From the NCBI GenBank assembly GCA_047637875.1, contig JBLJBH010000016.1, forward strand, positions 38,073-102,072: a stretch of DNA of 64,000 nucleotides, read 5' to 3'. The number at the start of each line of letters is the position of its first letter. The stretch's first letter is position 1. The notes below the pieces were generated by a model. That model was not told the DNA's origin, made no database searches, and was given only the letters and a program-made list of their open reading frames with translations. Below, piece by piece: positions 1 through 10,817 of this stretch. This DNA is from UBA7396 sp047637875 (GTDB lineage Bacteria > Patescibacteriota > Gracilibacteria > BD1-5 > UBA6164). The translations under genes were made by a program, and so were the position numbers.

Positions 1-72
1 AATTAAAGAAATGGCAATAGAAACCGAAATCGAAATCTTGTTGCCAACCGAAAGATTATCAAAGGCTTTCAT
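1..72 (-). CDS. N-terminus of a membrane protein (partial)
   Basis: Only the first 24 codons are inside the window; the gene runs off the left edge. The start is the ATG at 70-72 on the minus strand. It encodes a short polar head ending in LSVGNK, then a hydrophobic run ISISVSIAISLI that looks like the start of a transmembrane segment. The pattern resembles the head of membrane receptors of the chemoreceptor type, but too little is visible for a family call. About 130 bp without a recognisable gene separates it from the next gene. Confidence 0.4.
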   Translation of the reverse strand, partial: MKAFDNLSVGNKISISVSIAISLI

Positions 73-205
73 TTTCTCTCACTCCGGATATTAACTTCTT
101 AATACGTTGATAGTGGAAACAACTAAAAATAGCTTTTAAAATATAATAACTATTCTTTATATGTCAAGATGTTAAAATAAAAATTATTTTTTGAAATTTT
201 ATTTA

Positions 206-736
206 CTAATTATTTATAATTCATAGTTTTTTAAGCCAAAGTGAATAACTTTTTGCAAAATTAACTCATAATTTATATGATGTTTTAATATCAACTTTAA
301 TTCAAAATGTAATTCTTGAAACTTCAAGTGATTTAAAATTAGGAGTTTCTCATTTTCAAAAAAACAAAAGTCAAAGATCTTTGTAATGTGAGTTAACATT
401 ATTAGTTTTTAATCAAAATGTATCCCTTAATCATACTTTTATATATCTTAAAAATTCAAAATATATACTAGAAGGTATTAAAGTTAATTCTTTTCAAATA
501 GGATGATTCTGAACTATATTTCAATATGTAATAGGTTTTGTATCACAATCATCGAAATTTATAAGTTTCTCTGTTGGAAGTTTTCCATTTTTTAATAAAT
601 ATAATATCTCTGGAATTGGTAAAATTATAAATGAAAAATATTCACTATCAACAACTTCAGGTGTAAAATCTTGTAGTCAATCTTTTTGTATTTGTGAAAA
701 AAATCATTTTTTAAAAGCTTCTCTATTTTTTTTCAA
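206..736 (-). CDS. Hypothetical protein, TTG start, no internal Met
   Basis: Read with UGA as Gly this frame is open for 176 codons and ends in TAG. A TAA lies just upstream, so the only visible start is TTG at 734-736; the predicted protein contains no ATG codon at all. The sequence has normal protein-like composition (for example NFDDCDTKPITYGNIV in the middle) with about a dozen UGA codons. No family is recognised. It diverges from the gene at 744 with only 7 bp between the two starts, which leaves no room for conventional promoters. It may be a 5'-truncated relic or start differently from what is proposed. Confidence 0.45.
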
Positions 737-743
737 TATTTAA

Positions 744-1109
744 ATGATTGCTAATAATTTCAGTTTTCCTAAGTCTTGGATAATAAAAAATGCCTTAGAT
801 AATTTCATCATAAATGATAAATGAAATGGAAATTTAGATGAAAATATTAATTTTTCAAAATTAATAGAATCAAATATTGATACGAGGACTACTATAGTTC
901 AAAATAAAGTGAATAAAATTTATGAAATATTTTATTGAAAAATTGAAAAAAAATATACTTCTACTCAAAAAATATTAAATATTCTAGATTCTTTGAATAT
1001 TCAATTGAATAAATTTTTAGATAAAAATATTTCAGAGCAAAAAATGTATATTTTAAATGATTTGAAAACTATAAATCTAAATAAAATCTTTGAATTAAGT
1101 TCAAAATAA
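744..1109 (+). CDS. Hypothetical helical protein (121 aa)
   Basis: ATG start, TAA stop, two in-frame UGA codons read as Gly. The protein is lysine-, asparagine- and isoleucine-rich and predicted largely alpha-helical in its second half (STQKILNILDSLNIQLNKFL). The C-terminal half resembles the helical spacers of type I restriction specificity subunits in composition only, so this is not a family call. It is followed at once by an intrinsic terminator. The start lies 7 bp from the start of the divergent gene on the other strand. Confidence 0.5.
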
Positions 1110-1118
1110 TTCTAAAGT

Positions 1119-1148
1119 AAAAACTATCCTAAAAAGGATAGTTTTTTT
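1119..1148 (+). terminator. Intrinsic terminator
   Basis: An 11-bp stem built from AAAAACTATCC and its complement with a short A-rich loop, followed by seven T. It ends the transcript of the 744-1109 gene. Confidence 0.85.
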
Positions 1149-1207
1149 GTTCTATCGAAAAATATATAATTTTATCTTATATAAAGCGAGAACGTACCAC
1201 AGAATAT

Positions 1208-1236
1208 TTGAAAAAGTAAAATATATATGATATAAT
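1208..1236 (+). promoter_or_regulatory. Sigma-70 type promoter
   Basis: TTGAAA at 1208-1213 and TATAAT at 1231-1236, 17 bp apart, 31 bp before the first gene of the 1268-5376 operon. It follows an upstream terminator, as expected for a transcription start. Confidence 0.75.
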
Positions 1237-1267
1237 TGAGGAAATTAAGATTTTATAAGAATAAACT

Positions 1268-1582
1268 ATGATTTCTGACGAAAAGCTTCTGAAAGAATTA
1301 GAGCAAACTAATATATTTGCTGATGTAATAAAAGAGCAAATTATACATGAGTTTTCTCAACTCAATCTTGAACAAAAGCAACTATTACAAGAAGTTCTAA
1401 TCTCAGAAAAAATATTATTACTTCATTACTTAAAAACATTAAAAAATAATTCTATTATACAGCCTGAGGATATAAAATATACATTTTCTACTATCCTCAA
1501 GGAAGATATGAAAATAAAAGAATGAAAAGAAAGATTGGAATTAAATTTAGAAAAGATAATTTTACAATTAGAAACTTTATAA
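1268..1582 (+). CDS. Small helical protein heading a giant-protein operon
   Basis: A 104-aa protein with one UGA (Gly) near residue 86 and a TAA stop. It is rich in Leu, Glu and Lys and predicted all-helical, with no signal peptide or membrane segment. The next gene starts 1 nt after its stop, so the two are probably co-translated. The same arrangement, an about 105-aa helical protein directly before a very large membrane protein, recurs at 35590-41278, which suggests a conserved two-component unit. No named family recognised. Confidence 0.7.
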
Positions 1583-1583
1583 T

Positions 1584-4439
1584 ATGGACGATTTAGAATT
1601 ACATAAACATGAGCAAAATCAAACACTGAAAGAAGTCCAAGAACAAACTTCTTCAAAAGAGTTTGATAATTTTATCTTGTCTCTTGAAAGACCAGATATA
1701 AGCACCCAAGATGTTCGTTTACTCATATCTGAACTCTCAAGAAAATATCCACAAGTGGATAAAAATTTTCAAGAATTTCAATGAGAAAATTCTAAGAAGG
1801 TTCTTCAAAAATTAAAGTCTTTAAATACTAATCAATATAACCAACCTCAAACACAAGAAAAACCTCAAACACAAGAAAAACCAACTTTAAATATTTCACA
1901 AGAACAAAGAGATAAATTAGTAAAATCATGAGAAACAGAACTAAAAGCAAAAGAACAAGAATGAAAACAAATAGAGCAAAAACTTATACAAGTAGATTTG
2001 ATAAAAGATGTTGCAAGTATGTATAAAGAATATTTGCAAAGCATTAAAGAAGCAATTCAATTTAAAATGCTTACTGGGAAAGATGAAAGATATGAAAAAC
2101 AAATATGAGTTATTTGAGAAAAAGTAACTCTTTTAACAAACCTAGAAACATTTTTAACAAGACTTCAAAATTTTGATGAAGTAAAAAAATTAGATTTAAA
2201 AGACTTAGTAAATCAAATGTTTGTTTCTGAAAAAGTTATATCTGAAAATTGATTTATGGAACAACCACTTATAAACTGAATATTATATCACGAAGCAACT
2301 ACAAAATGAGTAAATGAATCATATGCAGAAGTTAGAAAATTATTATTAACTCCAAACTTAACACCTGAAAAAGCAGAAGAAATAAAATTACAAATTTTTT
2401 CTAAGATAAGACAAATAGATAGATTATGAGCAGATGACAATAATTTAATTTTAGATACCCAAGAAGCAATATCATCAAGAATAACTTGAAATGTTTTGAA
2501 TAACAAAGAATTAAGAAAAAGACCAGATATAAATATAACATTTTCATTACTTGAAAATTTTGATGAAGCAAAGAAAAAAGGATTATTTGAGTCATTGAAA
2601 TTATGAAAAGAATCATTAAAAACATTCCTTACAAATTCAAAAGTTTTAGATAAATTATGATTAAAAAATGAAAAAGATAAAAATGAATTTATAAAAGATT
2701 TATATGAAGATTTAAAAGAAAGTTTAAAAGTAGTAGATAATGATAAATTAAGAAAATCTCTAGAAGATGAAGTTAATAAACAATTTGATTATTTAAAAGC
2801 AAGAATCCCTGAAAGTGAAAAAGAAAAACTAGAAAATGAAAGAAAAAAAGCATTAAATCCAAATACCTTACAAGAACAATTAGAAAAAGTAAAACAAGAA
2901 ATGGTATTTAGTTTATTTGAAAAAACTATTATAAATCAAGTTTTAGAAAATAATTCAAAATTTGTAGAAAACCTAGCAAAGAAAGATACAGCATTAAATC
3001 TTTATTCTGATATAGAATGAATTTGAAGTAAAGTAAGTGATAAAAACTTTAATTGAATATCTAATTTTTCTAAAACATTAGTAGAACAAATAGCAATAAT
3101 GTATGTTTCTTGATTTGTTTGATGAATAATAGCAAAATGATGATGACTATTATTATGAAAAGTTGCACCTGCTACAATAAATACTAATAGATTTATAAAA
3201 TCATGAACTTGAGTATTGGTTGAATGAACTTGATTTTATGGAACTTACACAGCATTAAATTGAATATTAAATCGTGAAAATATTTGAGATATTAATAAAG
3301 ATTACAATTATTATGATTTAACAAGAACTATAGCTTTTCTTTGAGTTTTGAGAGTTATGCCACTTGATAAATTAAAAGAAAGTTTTAACATAAAATCCCC
3401 AATATTAAACGAAGCAAAAAATATTACTCTTGATACTTGAGCATTGCTTTGAACAGATATTATAATTAGATGAAGTTTGTGAGAAATAGTTGGAAAAGAA
3501 TGAATCCCAAGAGATGTAGATGGAAATTTTACTTGGGAAAGATTTTGAGAATTCGTATGAGATGAGTTAAAATTTATAGTTCCATTAATTATATGACTCA
3601 GACAATCAGATAAAGCAGTTGCAAGTTTATTAGAAAAATCACCTCCTCCAAAAATTACAGTTATACCAAAAGAGAATGAATTCATAATACAGATAGAATG
3701 ATTAAAAAAAGAAATGAGAGTATTAAAACAACAAAGAAATATTGCAAGAAATAAATGAAAATCACACAAAGAAGTAAGTGAAGAATTAAAAACTAAAAAG
3801 AAAGAATATAAAACTTTGAGAGATGAAAATACAGATTTATTAGTAAAATCTTGAACTTGAAATACAGACACTCCAACTGCAGTTTTACAAAGTCCAACTC
3901 AAACTCAAAATGTAAAAGATAATTCAAAACAAGCAAAAGACCAAAATTTTCCTAAAGAAAGTACTAATCTAAATACTTGAGTAAAAACGATACAAGAAAC
4001 CTTAAAATGAAAAAATATCGAGGATCTAATGAAATGATTTGAATGAATGAATTTAACAGGAAAATTCCAAGAATTATTAAAAGATTGATGAGATAGAACA
4101 AAAGCACAAGAGTTAATAAATAGCGAAGTGGATATCTATGTCGCAATATTAAAAGAAAGATGAGTTATTGTTGATGAAATTGAATGAAGTAGATTTATTA
4201 GAGAATTTAAGGAACAAAGACTTACTGAATTTGATAAATTAGTTGAAATGATATGAGAATGAAAAGATATATCTTGATGAATTGATATGAAAGTAAAAGT
4301 TGAATGAAGAGAGTTTGTTTGGAGATTAGAGTTAAAAGATATAAAGATGATGAAAGAATTTTTTGAAAAATATATTAAAAGTAAAAGAATATATGAAATA
4401 AAACAAGAAAAAGAATCAGAATTAAAAAATAATAATTAA
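1584..4439 (+). CDS. Large coiled-coil protein with a central membrane region (951 aa)
   Basis: Continuous from ATG 1584 to TAA 4437-4439 only if UGA is Gly. The N-terminal 440 residues are charged and coiled-coil-like, with a short PQTQEK duplication near residue 95. A glycine-rich hydrophobic stretch around residues 500-530 (VEQIAIMYVSGFVGGIIAKG) and further hydrophobic patches near 540-640 suggest membrane insertion. The C-terminus is again charged. No catalytic motif is recognised. It lies between the 104-aa protein and the 304-aa protein in one transcript. It parallels the 1785-aa protein at 35921 in size, context and profile. A cell-envelope or scaffold role is inference. Confidence 0.75.
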
Positions 4440-4461
4440 TAATTAATAATATTTAATATAT

Positions 4462-5376
4462 ATGGCAGATTTAACACCTCAACATTATGAGGCAAAACAA
4501 CCTTGATGAGTTATATCTCCTCAAGAACAATTAAATAAACAACTAGAAGAACAAAGAAGAATTATCATAAAATGAATGGAAGATGATTTAATGAGTGGTT
4601 GAAAATATGATCAAATTAAATGAGATTTAAAATATGAAGTTGTGTGAAATATATGAGTTGTTATTTATAAATGAGAAGCTAATTCTTGGTACAAATACTG
4701 AAAAAATACTTGAGTTGAATATTATACAAATTTAAAATGAACTTTTACAAATGAAGATTTAGATTATTCTTCAAGAGATTCTTGATATCAAGTAAAAAAT
4801 TGAAAATTATTTAGAAATTGACAAGAAGTACCTCAATTTTTATGAAAATGAAAAGTAAATCCTGAGTTTGTAAAATGAGTAGATAATTTAAATTTTTATC
4901 AAGATATACAATTAATGTATTGAAGCATAAAAACGATAGAATCTAAAAGAAAAATTGACAAAGTAGATGTAAAGGCTATTTACAATTCAATTATAACTTG
5001 AGTTGCTCGTATAAAAGATATAATGTATTTCGCTTGAAAATGATATATCCAAAATGATGATATACCAAGATTATTAAAAAGAGCAATTCAGGAGTTACCA
5101 AATCAATGTAGTGATACAAGATTTTATCAAACATCACAATGAATAAGGATGTGAATGGAGGTTACAAAAGATGAATTAGATCAATATTTAAAACCAGCTG
5201 AATGAAAACCACTTATTACTCAATCTATGTATAATGATTGTTTGAAAAGAATTGAAGCAAGAGATAGAAAAATAAATGAAATAAATTGAGTAAAAGAAGA
5301 ATCTAAAAGTCAAAGAGAAGTTGAAAAAACTAGAAATTGATTTGTAGATAGAGTAAAATGAATTTTAGGATATTAA
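4462..5376 (+). CDS. Hypothetical protein, third gene of the operon (304 aa)
   Basis: ATG start 22 bp after the previous stop; TAA stop; UGA codons frequent. Soluble-looking, with a Tyr/Gly-rich N-terminal third (SWYKYGKNTGVEYYT), two cysteines (NQCSDTRFYQTS and NDCLKRIEARD) and a highly charged C-terminal helix. No signal peptide. No family recognised. A strong terminator follows, closing the 1268-5376 operon. A role linked to the large protein before it is inferred from co-transcription only. Confidence 0.7.
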
Positions 5377-5400
5377 CTTTAAAGTGAAAAGTAAAAAAAA

Positions 5401-5428
5401 GTGAAAGATTTTTTCTTTCACTTTTTTT
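5401..5428 (+). terminator. Intrinsic terminator
   Basis: Stem GTGAAAGA / TCTTTCAC with a T loop, followed by seven T. It ends the 1268-5376 operon. Confidence 0.85.
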
Positions 5429-5576
5429 TATGAAAAAATATCTCACAAAAATCTTAGAAAAAATTTTCCTTTAATATAATGATATGAAAGGGCAATTTTT
5501 TAGCTCTTTTGAAAATAGCTATTTCTAATTTTACTTCAAGATCTTAAATGCATTTAAGGCATAACTTTTAAAGTTT

Positions 5577-5765
5577 ATGTCTACTTTATTAAATATAGAA
5601 GATAATAATTTGAAAGATAATAGTAGTTTTATTTGAGAAACACTATATGAATTATTAAAAGTCTTCCAAGAAATTAATAGAGAAAAAAGTTATTCACTTT
5701 TTTCTCTATTAATTCTTTTTGATTTTGTTCAAAATAATAATATAATTAATCAGTTTATATTTTAA
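5577..5765 (+). CDS. Small ORF upstream of the first recombinase (62 aa)
   Basis: ATG to TAA with one UGA. Its 3' half contains a perfect 19-bp inverted repeat (5672-5714) that accounts for much of the coding sequence, so the ORF may be incidental to a structured leader. The stop is 10 bp before the recombinase start. A TATAAT-like box lies near 5473-5485. No family recognised. Confidence 0.3.
5672..5714. repeat. Perfect 19-bp inverted repeat
   Basis: AATTAATAGAGAAAAAAGT at 5672-5690 and its exact complement at 5696-5714, with a 5-nt loop, followed by a T-rich stretch. It could act as a terminator/attenuator about 60 bp before the recombinase start, or as a protein-binding palindrome. The arm begins with AATTAATAGA, also found in the inverted repeat upstream of the recombinase at 55392-57293. 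Confidence 0.75.
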
Positions 5766-5775
5766 ATTTCGAACA

Positions 5776-7542
5776 ATGAAGAATATTACATATATAATAT
5801 ATTGTAGGAAATCAACTGATGAAACATCAGAACTTCAAAAACAATCAATTCCTGATCAAATAAGAGCTTGTGTGGATTATGCTAATAGAGAATGATTGAA
5901 AATAAAAGAAAAACCAAAAGATTTTTCTTTATTTGAAAGTGAGTATGAATTACATAAAGAAGATAATGAACCGGATATAGTAAATAGAAGAACTTATCAA
6001 GAAACAAGAAATTTATTTATTATAAAAGAACAAGAAACTTGAAAAATTCCTTGAAAAAGAAAAAAATGGAGAAATCTAATTAAATTAGTAAAAAAATGAG
6101 ATATAAACTGAATAATTAGTTACTCACCTGATAGACAAGCTAGAAATATGCTTGAGGCTGGAGAGATAATAGATCTATTAGACCAAAATAAACTAAAAGA
6201 AAATAAAGAACAATGAAAAACTATTTTATCAGTTAAATACCCAAACTTTCACTTTGAAGATAATGCGAGTTGAAAAATGATGCTGTGAATATGGTTTGTT
6301 TTTTCAAAACAATATAGTGATAAATTAAGTGATGATATTACCAGATGAAATAATAGTAAAGTTGCTTCTTGAAAGGCAATCTGAAGATATAAACACGGCT
6401 ATATTATAAATAAAGAATGATTTCATGAACCTCATCCAGAGTTTTTTCCACTTATAAAAGAAGCTTTTGAAAAGAAATTAAGTTTAGTTCCTGAAAGTAA
6501 AATAAGGGATTTTTTAAATTCTAATTGATATTATAGGGAATACAAAGATTGAAAAAAAGAAGAAATTGGAAAATGATGAGTAGAGAAGATGTTTAAAGAT
6601 GAATTTTATTATTGAATGTTTATTAATTGAGATACAATATCTGATTTGAGAGATACAAACCCTTATTTTGAAGCTATTATTACAGAGGAACAATTTCAGT
6701 TAATTAAATCAAGAATTGAAAATAATCCAATTTCAATAACAAAAACTAAGAAATATGATATATATGAAGAAATAGTTCCTTTTGATAATAGTTTTATTAT
6801 TGCGGATGATAATTATCATTTAACCTTTTCTCTACCAAATAAACAAAGGTACTTTGATAAAATAAAAGAAGCAAATAAGAACTGAAAAATATTAAAGTTA
6901 AATAATGTAGTAAAACCAAATCAAATAATTTACAGATGTGCAAATAAAAATAGTAAATATAATAATTTAAGTATTAGTGCTGAAGATATAGATAATGCAA
7001 TTATTCAAAAATTAAAATGATTTAAAGTTTGAGAAAAAGAATTTCAAGAGTATGTTAATTTTACGAATATAAAATTAGATAATATATTACTTACGACTAA
7101 AGAGAAAATATCCTCAAAGACTTTAGAAATGTGAAGAATAAAATCAGAAAAGACAAAATATATCAAGAATAATATGAGTATAAAAAAGGATGAGGAAGAA
7201 TTAGAAATATATGAGAATACAAAACTTGATTATGATAAAAAAGTAACATTTTTATTAAAGGAAATTGAAGACTTGAATAAATGAGAGAGAAATGAAATTG
7301 TAGAATTAGAAATTTTTATAGATTTGCTTAACAATGCTAAAAACTACTATCAAAAAGCAAATTATGTTCAAAAAGGAAAAATTGCTAAATTATTGTTTTT
7401 GAACATAAAAGTAGACATCAAAAAAAGGCTTCACATTCAGGTAAAACCTGAACTTGAAAACCTATTTATTCCTGTTTGGTACTCAAAACCGCTTAACTAT
7501 GAGGAGTTTTTGAGGTTAGTAGAGGGGTATGAAAGGTGGTAA
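5776..7542 (+). CDS. Large serine recombinase 1 (588 aa)
   Basis: Site-specific DNA recombinase of the resolvase/invertase superfamily, large-serine type. The N-terminal resolvase domain carries the nucleophile in YCRKSTDETSELQKQS (Ser13), and the conserved arginine region appears as YSPDRQARN. A recombinase (DNA-binding) domain follows (about residues 190-330, with KASGKAIGRYKHGY), then a long Lys/Glu coiled coil near 430-510. The length fits the family. A UGA start-to-end read-through is needed to join the fragments. Compared with typical members it has a charged insert after residue 45. It is the left-most gene of the putative integrated element and probably catalyses its excision and integration. 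Confidence 0.85.
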
Positions 7543-7607
7543 TTATTTGACTTAATATTAAATAATAATATGATATATCACATTATATTATTTAATTTAT
7601 AAATTGT

Positions 7608-8177
7608 ATGGATAATATCGGTGAAAAAATCTATTCTTTAACTATTTCATTTTGCATAATTTTATTATTAATTTTTGGAGTATTTACTTTTTTTTCGTGA
7701 AATTCTATTTATGGAATACTGATATTTATTGTTCTTATTATAGTATTATTATTACTGATGTATTATTATGAGGAAAAGGTTCAAGATAAAATAAATCAAT
7801 TTTTTATGAATAACAATAAATACTTAAAACTATCTAAATTTTTCACTATTCTTTTAGTTATTTTTATTGTATTAATGTTATTTTTAGCATTAGATAGATA
7901 TAATTCAATATTATTAGATACTTGGTTTGCTAATGATATGACTTATGATAAACTTTGTATAAAAGCGATATTTGTTTTAGGAACAGTTTATATTTCACAA
8001 TTATTGTATTATATAGTACTATTTTTTATTTTTAATAAAGATTTTGATAGAACAAAGTCAAGTATATTTGAACATTCTGTTTTTTTATTTATATTTACTT
8101 TTATTATAATAATTACTCCTATAATATCTAGTAAACTTTTATATATTAGAGAATCGTTTGCTAATTTTTTAAATTAA
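7608..8177 (+). CDS. Multi-pass membrane protein (189 aa)
   Basis: ATG start, TAA stop, one UGA. Four to five hydrophobic segments can be seen (about residues 11-30, 35-52, 75-95, 120-140 and 150-168), separated by short charged loops. There is no signal for a known transporter or protease. It lies between recombinase 1 and the unknown protein at 8257 inside the mobile element. It could be an immunity, exclusion or envelope-interaction protein of the element (speculative). Confidence 0.65.
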
Positions 8178-8256
8178 ATTTAACTTTTTTATGGTTCTCT
8201 TTTTTTAATAATTAGGGGGTTATAATGGTGACTATGAATTCTCATGAATATAAAAT

Positions 8257-9396
8257 ATGTACTACAATCCTTTTCAAAATAATTATTCTCAAATTATCTC
8301 TCTTGATGAAACTCTAAAGTTTATATATGCTTTAGATGGTTTTGAAATTGTCTCAACTAAAAAAACTCAATATATCATGCATTGAGAGTGGTTTGAGTTT
8401 AAATCTGAAAAAGATTTAGACTTATTCCAATTATTTATTAAGTTACATTTGGAATCAATAATTTCTTTGTCTTTAAAACAAGTTTGAAATGATAATTTAA
8501 TAAATAATCCGAGCTTAAAAAAAGAACTAGATAAATATATCAAAAAAGATGAGAGAAATATTATTTTAAGAATATTTTTTAAACTCCAAAAAGAGTATGA
8601 TTTTGAACTTATTTATGAGAATTGGGAAAATATTTCACAATTGATAAAAAAACACGATGGATTTGATATATCATTATGGGTAAATGGTATTTATTTCTTT
8701 GATTTATTTTTTATAAATATCACTCAATATAAATGATATGATGATTTAAATAAAAATAAGATTATTAATGAACTCTTTGAAAATATTTCAAAGAAAATAA
8801 ATTGAGAAATAAATTATAGTAAACAAATTGAAATCTTTTATGAATTTGATAATTATTTAGAGAATAATAGAGTTATATTTCCTTTATTAAAAGAATTAGA
8901 AGAAAATAAAAATCTAGTGATAAGCAAAGTTATATTAAAAGAAAATTATATTCATTTTTATTTAGAAAAGTTTATCGATTTTAAAAAAGAGGTTCTTTTA
9001 GAGGTATCCAAAAAAATCATAAAAAAAGAAATTATAAAAGTAGAATATAAAAATAAAATAATTAAAATTAATAATGATGAAATAGAATTTCTAAAAGATA
9101 AACATTGAATATATAAAGAAAGTAAAATTTATAATTTATATAAAATAATATTTGACTCCTTTGATTATTATAAAAAGTTTAAAGTTTCATTTGAAGAATT
9201 ACAAACAATTTTTGATTTAAATATTTATAATGAATTGAAAAAAGAGTATTTTACTTGAATGAATTATGATAATTTCATAAGAAAAGATTTACAAACAAAA
9301 AATAAACTTATAAAAGAAAAATTTAATATTGAAACTTTTATCGGAATTGATAAAAACTGAATATGGTGCCAATATTATAATTCGGAAAAGAGTTAG
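8257..9396 (+). CDS. Hypothetical element-borne protein (379 aa)
   Basis: ATG 8257 to TAG 9394-9396, with UGA read as Gly at several positions. A TAA lies in frame just upstream, so 8257 is the earliest ATG. A TATAAT box at 8221-8226 suggests a very short leader. The protein is soluble, rich in Lys, Ile, Asn and Phe, with no motif I can assign. It is followed by a strong terminator. The position between recombinase 1 and the replication region makes it accessory cargo of the element. Confidence 0.65.
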
Positions 9397-9435
9397 ATTT
9401 CCGAGGTTTCCGTGTATTTATGTGATTAAAAAAAT

Positions 9436-9482
9436 AAAATACTTGTTGCGAGTGGAGTTTCCACCGCACAGGTATTTTTTTT
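9436..9482 (+). terminator. Strong intrinsic terminator
   Basis: Long stem AAAATACTTGT-TGCG(A)GTGGA / TCCACCGCA-CAGGTATTTT with a tiny loop, ending in a T run. It is the most GC-rich hairpin in the region. It closes the transcript of the 8257-9396 gene. Confidence 0.85.
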
Positions 9483-9530
9483 AATGCATTGAAAACTTAC
9501 CTCGAAAATATGAGCTCATTTATTTCACTC

Positions 9531-9663
9531 TTTTCTTTCCCTCATATAAATTTTACTTTGAAAGCAGAAGATTTTCTCAAACTTTGGTGGTCCTGACCAC
9601 TGACCACCACTAAGTTTGAAAAAATCTGCTTTCATTACTCTATAATCTTTGAGGGAAAGAAAG
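9531..9663. repeat. Nested long palindrome, candidate replication origin
   Basis: About 130 bp folds on itself. Inner arms run 9559-9592 and 9602-9634 (TGAAAGCAGA...TGGTGGTC against GACCACCA...TCTGCTTTCA) with a 9-nt loop. Outer arms TTTTCTTTCCCTCA at 9531-9544 and TGAGGGAAAGAAAG at 9650-9663 match in 13 of 14 positions. It is non-coding and directly precedes the rolling-circle initiator gene. That position and the cruciform potential suit a double- or single-strand origin; the function is inferred. Confidence 0.7.
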
Positions 9664-9691
9664 AAGCGTGACTTATAAATAAAACGTTTTT

Positions 9692-9713
9692 CTCCGACTC
9701 AATAATGTCGGAG
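9692..9713. repeat. Compact GC-rich stem-loop, possible nick site
   Basis: CTCCGAC / GTCGGAG with the 8-nt loop TCAATAAT and no T run after it, so it is not a terminator. Initiators of the pT181 type nick in the loop of such a hairpin. The assignment is by position only. Confidence 0.45.
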
Positions 9714-9747
9714 CAGTTATAACTATAAACAAGTACTTTTTATATAA

Positions 9748-9764
9748 AACTCGCGAGTTATAAT
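9748..9764 (+). promoter_or_regulatory. Palindromic operator abutting a -10 box
   Basis: A perfect 12-bp palindrome AACTCGCGAGTT (9748-9759) shares its last T with TATAAT (9759-9764), 12 bp before the Rep start. A repressor bound here would occlude RNA polymerase. The transcript would be nearly leaderless. No good -35 box is visible. Confidence 0.5.
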
Positions 9765-9776
9765 TTATTATAACTT

Positions 9777-10817
9777 ATGGAAAATTTAAATTTAGAAAAT
9801 GATGTTATTCATTTTGGTTTAGACCATTTGGAAGTCTATGGAACTTTTAAATATGAGTCTGAATTATTTAACTCTCTTGATTTTGATAACTCAAATTATG
9901 GAGAAATAGAGGATTACACTTTTACAAAAAATGAAGTGCAAAAATATTTATACAAAATTATATTTACTAAAAATAACTATTCCCTGTTTGCATATTATAA
10001 ATGAGATAATTCTCAAAATATTGCAACAAAGGATTATATTGTGATTTATTCAACTGCTTTTAAACTTTTATCTTATGAAGAAATATTATATTTTTTAGAA
10101 TGATACTTTGATTTAAAACATTGTAGGAGGTTTGATATATGTTTGGATATAGACTGAAATATAAATGATATTTTAAAAGAGTTTTGAGATGTTCCAACTT
10201 CTAGAGTATATAAGAAATCATGAGAAATAGAAACTCTATATATTTGAGAAGTAAAAAACACTCTTAATAAAAGGCAACTTATAAGGATTTATGATAAACA
10301 AAAGGATTTAATTCAAAAAAAGAAATTAAAACTTTATGATACATATTTTACTTATGATGATGTAACAAGAATAGAAATAGAAGTAAGACAGGAACTAGCA
10401 AAGAATAGAAATTATTATGATGTGTTTGATGATAGTCTTTTAATCTGAATATTTAAAAATTATATTTATAAATATTCTAAAATATTTGAAAGTCTGTCTT
10501 GAGATAAAGTTAGTTTATATAAAAAGAAAGAAATTTTTGATCCAGAAAAATTTCAAGCTTTGTACTATAAAACTCAAAGAGTAAATATATTTCTCTGACA
10601 TGCTAGAACAATTTATAATTTATGATTTTGCCCAGTGAGAGTACTTATCACTGAGTGATATATTCAAGAATTAACAAAAAGAGCTTTATGATTTGAAAAG
10701 ATAGAAAAGCTTATTAAAAAGGAAAAAAGAATTATAGAACAAGCTTACGAGACTAAAGAGCTTCTTTTAAATCCTGAAAAAATACTTTCTGACTTTTACA
10801 AATATGGAAAATTGTAG
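9777..10817 (+). CDS. Rolling-circle replication initiator, Rep_trans type (346 aa)
   Basis: Predicted initiator that nicks the element's origin and forms a tyrosine-phosphodiester bond. Diagnostic family features appear in order: the acidic motif RRFDICLDID (about residue 120), the IRIYDK motif with the catalytic-type Tyr (about 170), and the RIEIEVRQE motif (about 200). The length suits the family. The start is ATG 9777, preceded by the operator-like palindrome and the origin-like palindromes at 9531-9713. Its presence between two recombinases argues for a circular, plasmid- or phage-like intermediate. Filamentous phages use related initiators, but no assembly or coat gene is seen. Confidence 0.75.

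Noticed and set aside
7477..7485. TGGTACTC as a left attachment copy of the tRNA-Glu 3' end
   Set aside because: Only 8 bases match and they encode conserved Trp-Tyr-Ser of recombinase 1; too short to call a direct repeat.
8225..8317. 30-codon ORF with an AGGGGG motif just before the 8257 gene
   Set aside because: Overlaps the next gene in another frame and its ATG lies within the TATAAT box; probably chance.
9559..9634. Rho-independent terminator
   Set aside because: Arms are too long and interrupted, there is no T run after the stem, and a true terminator lies just upstream at 9436-9482.
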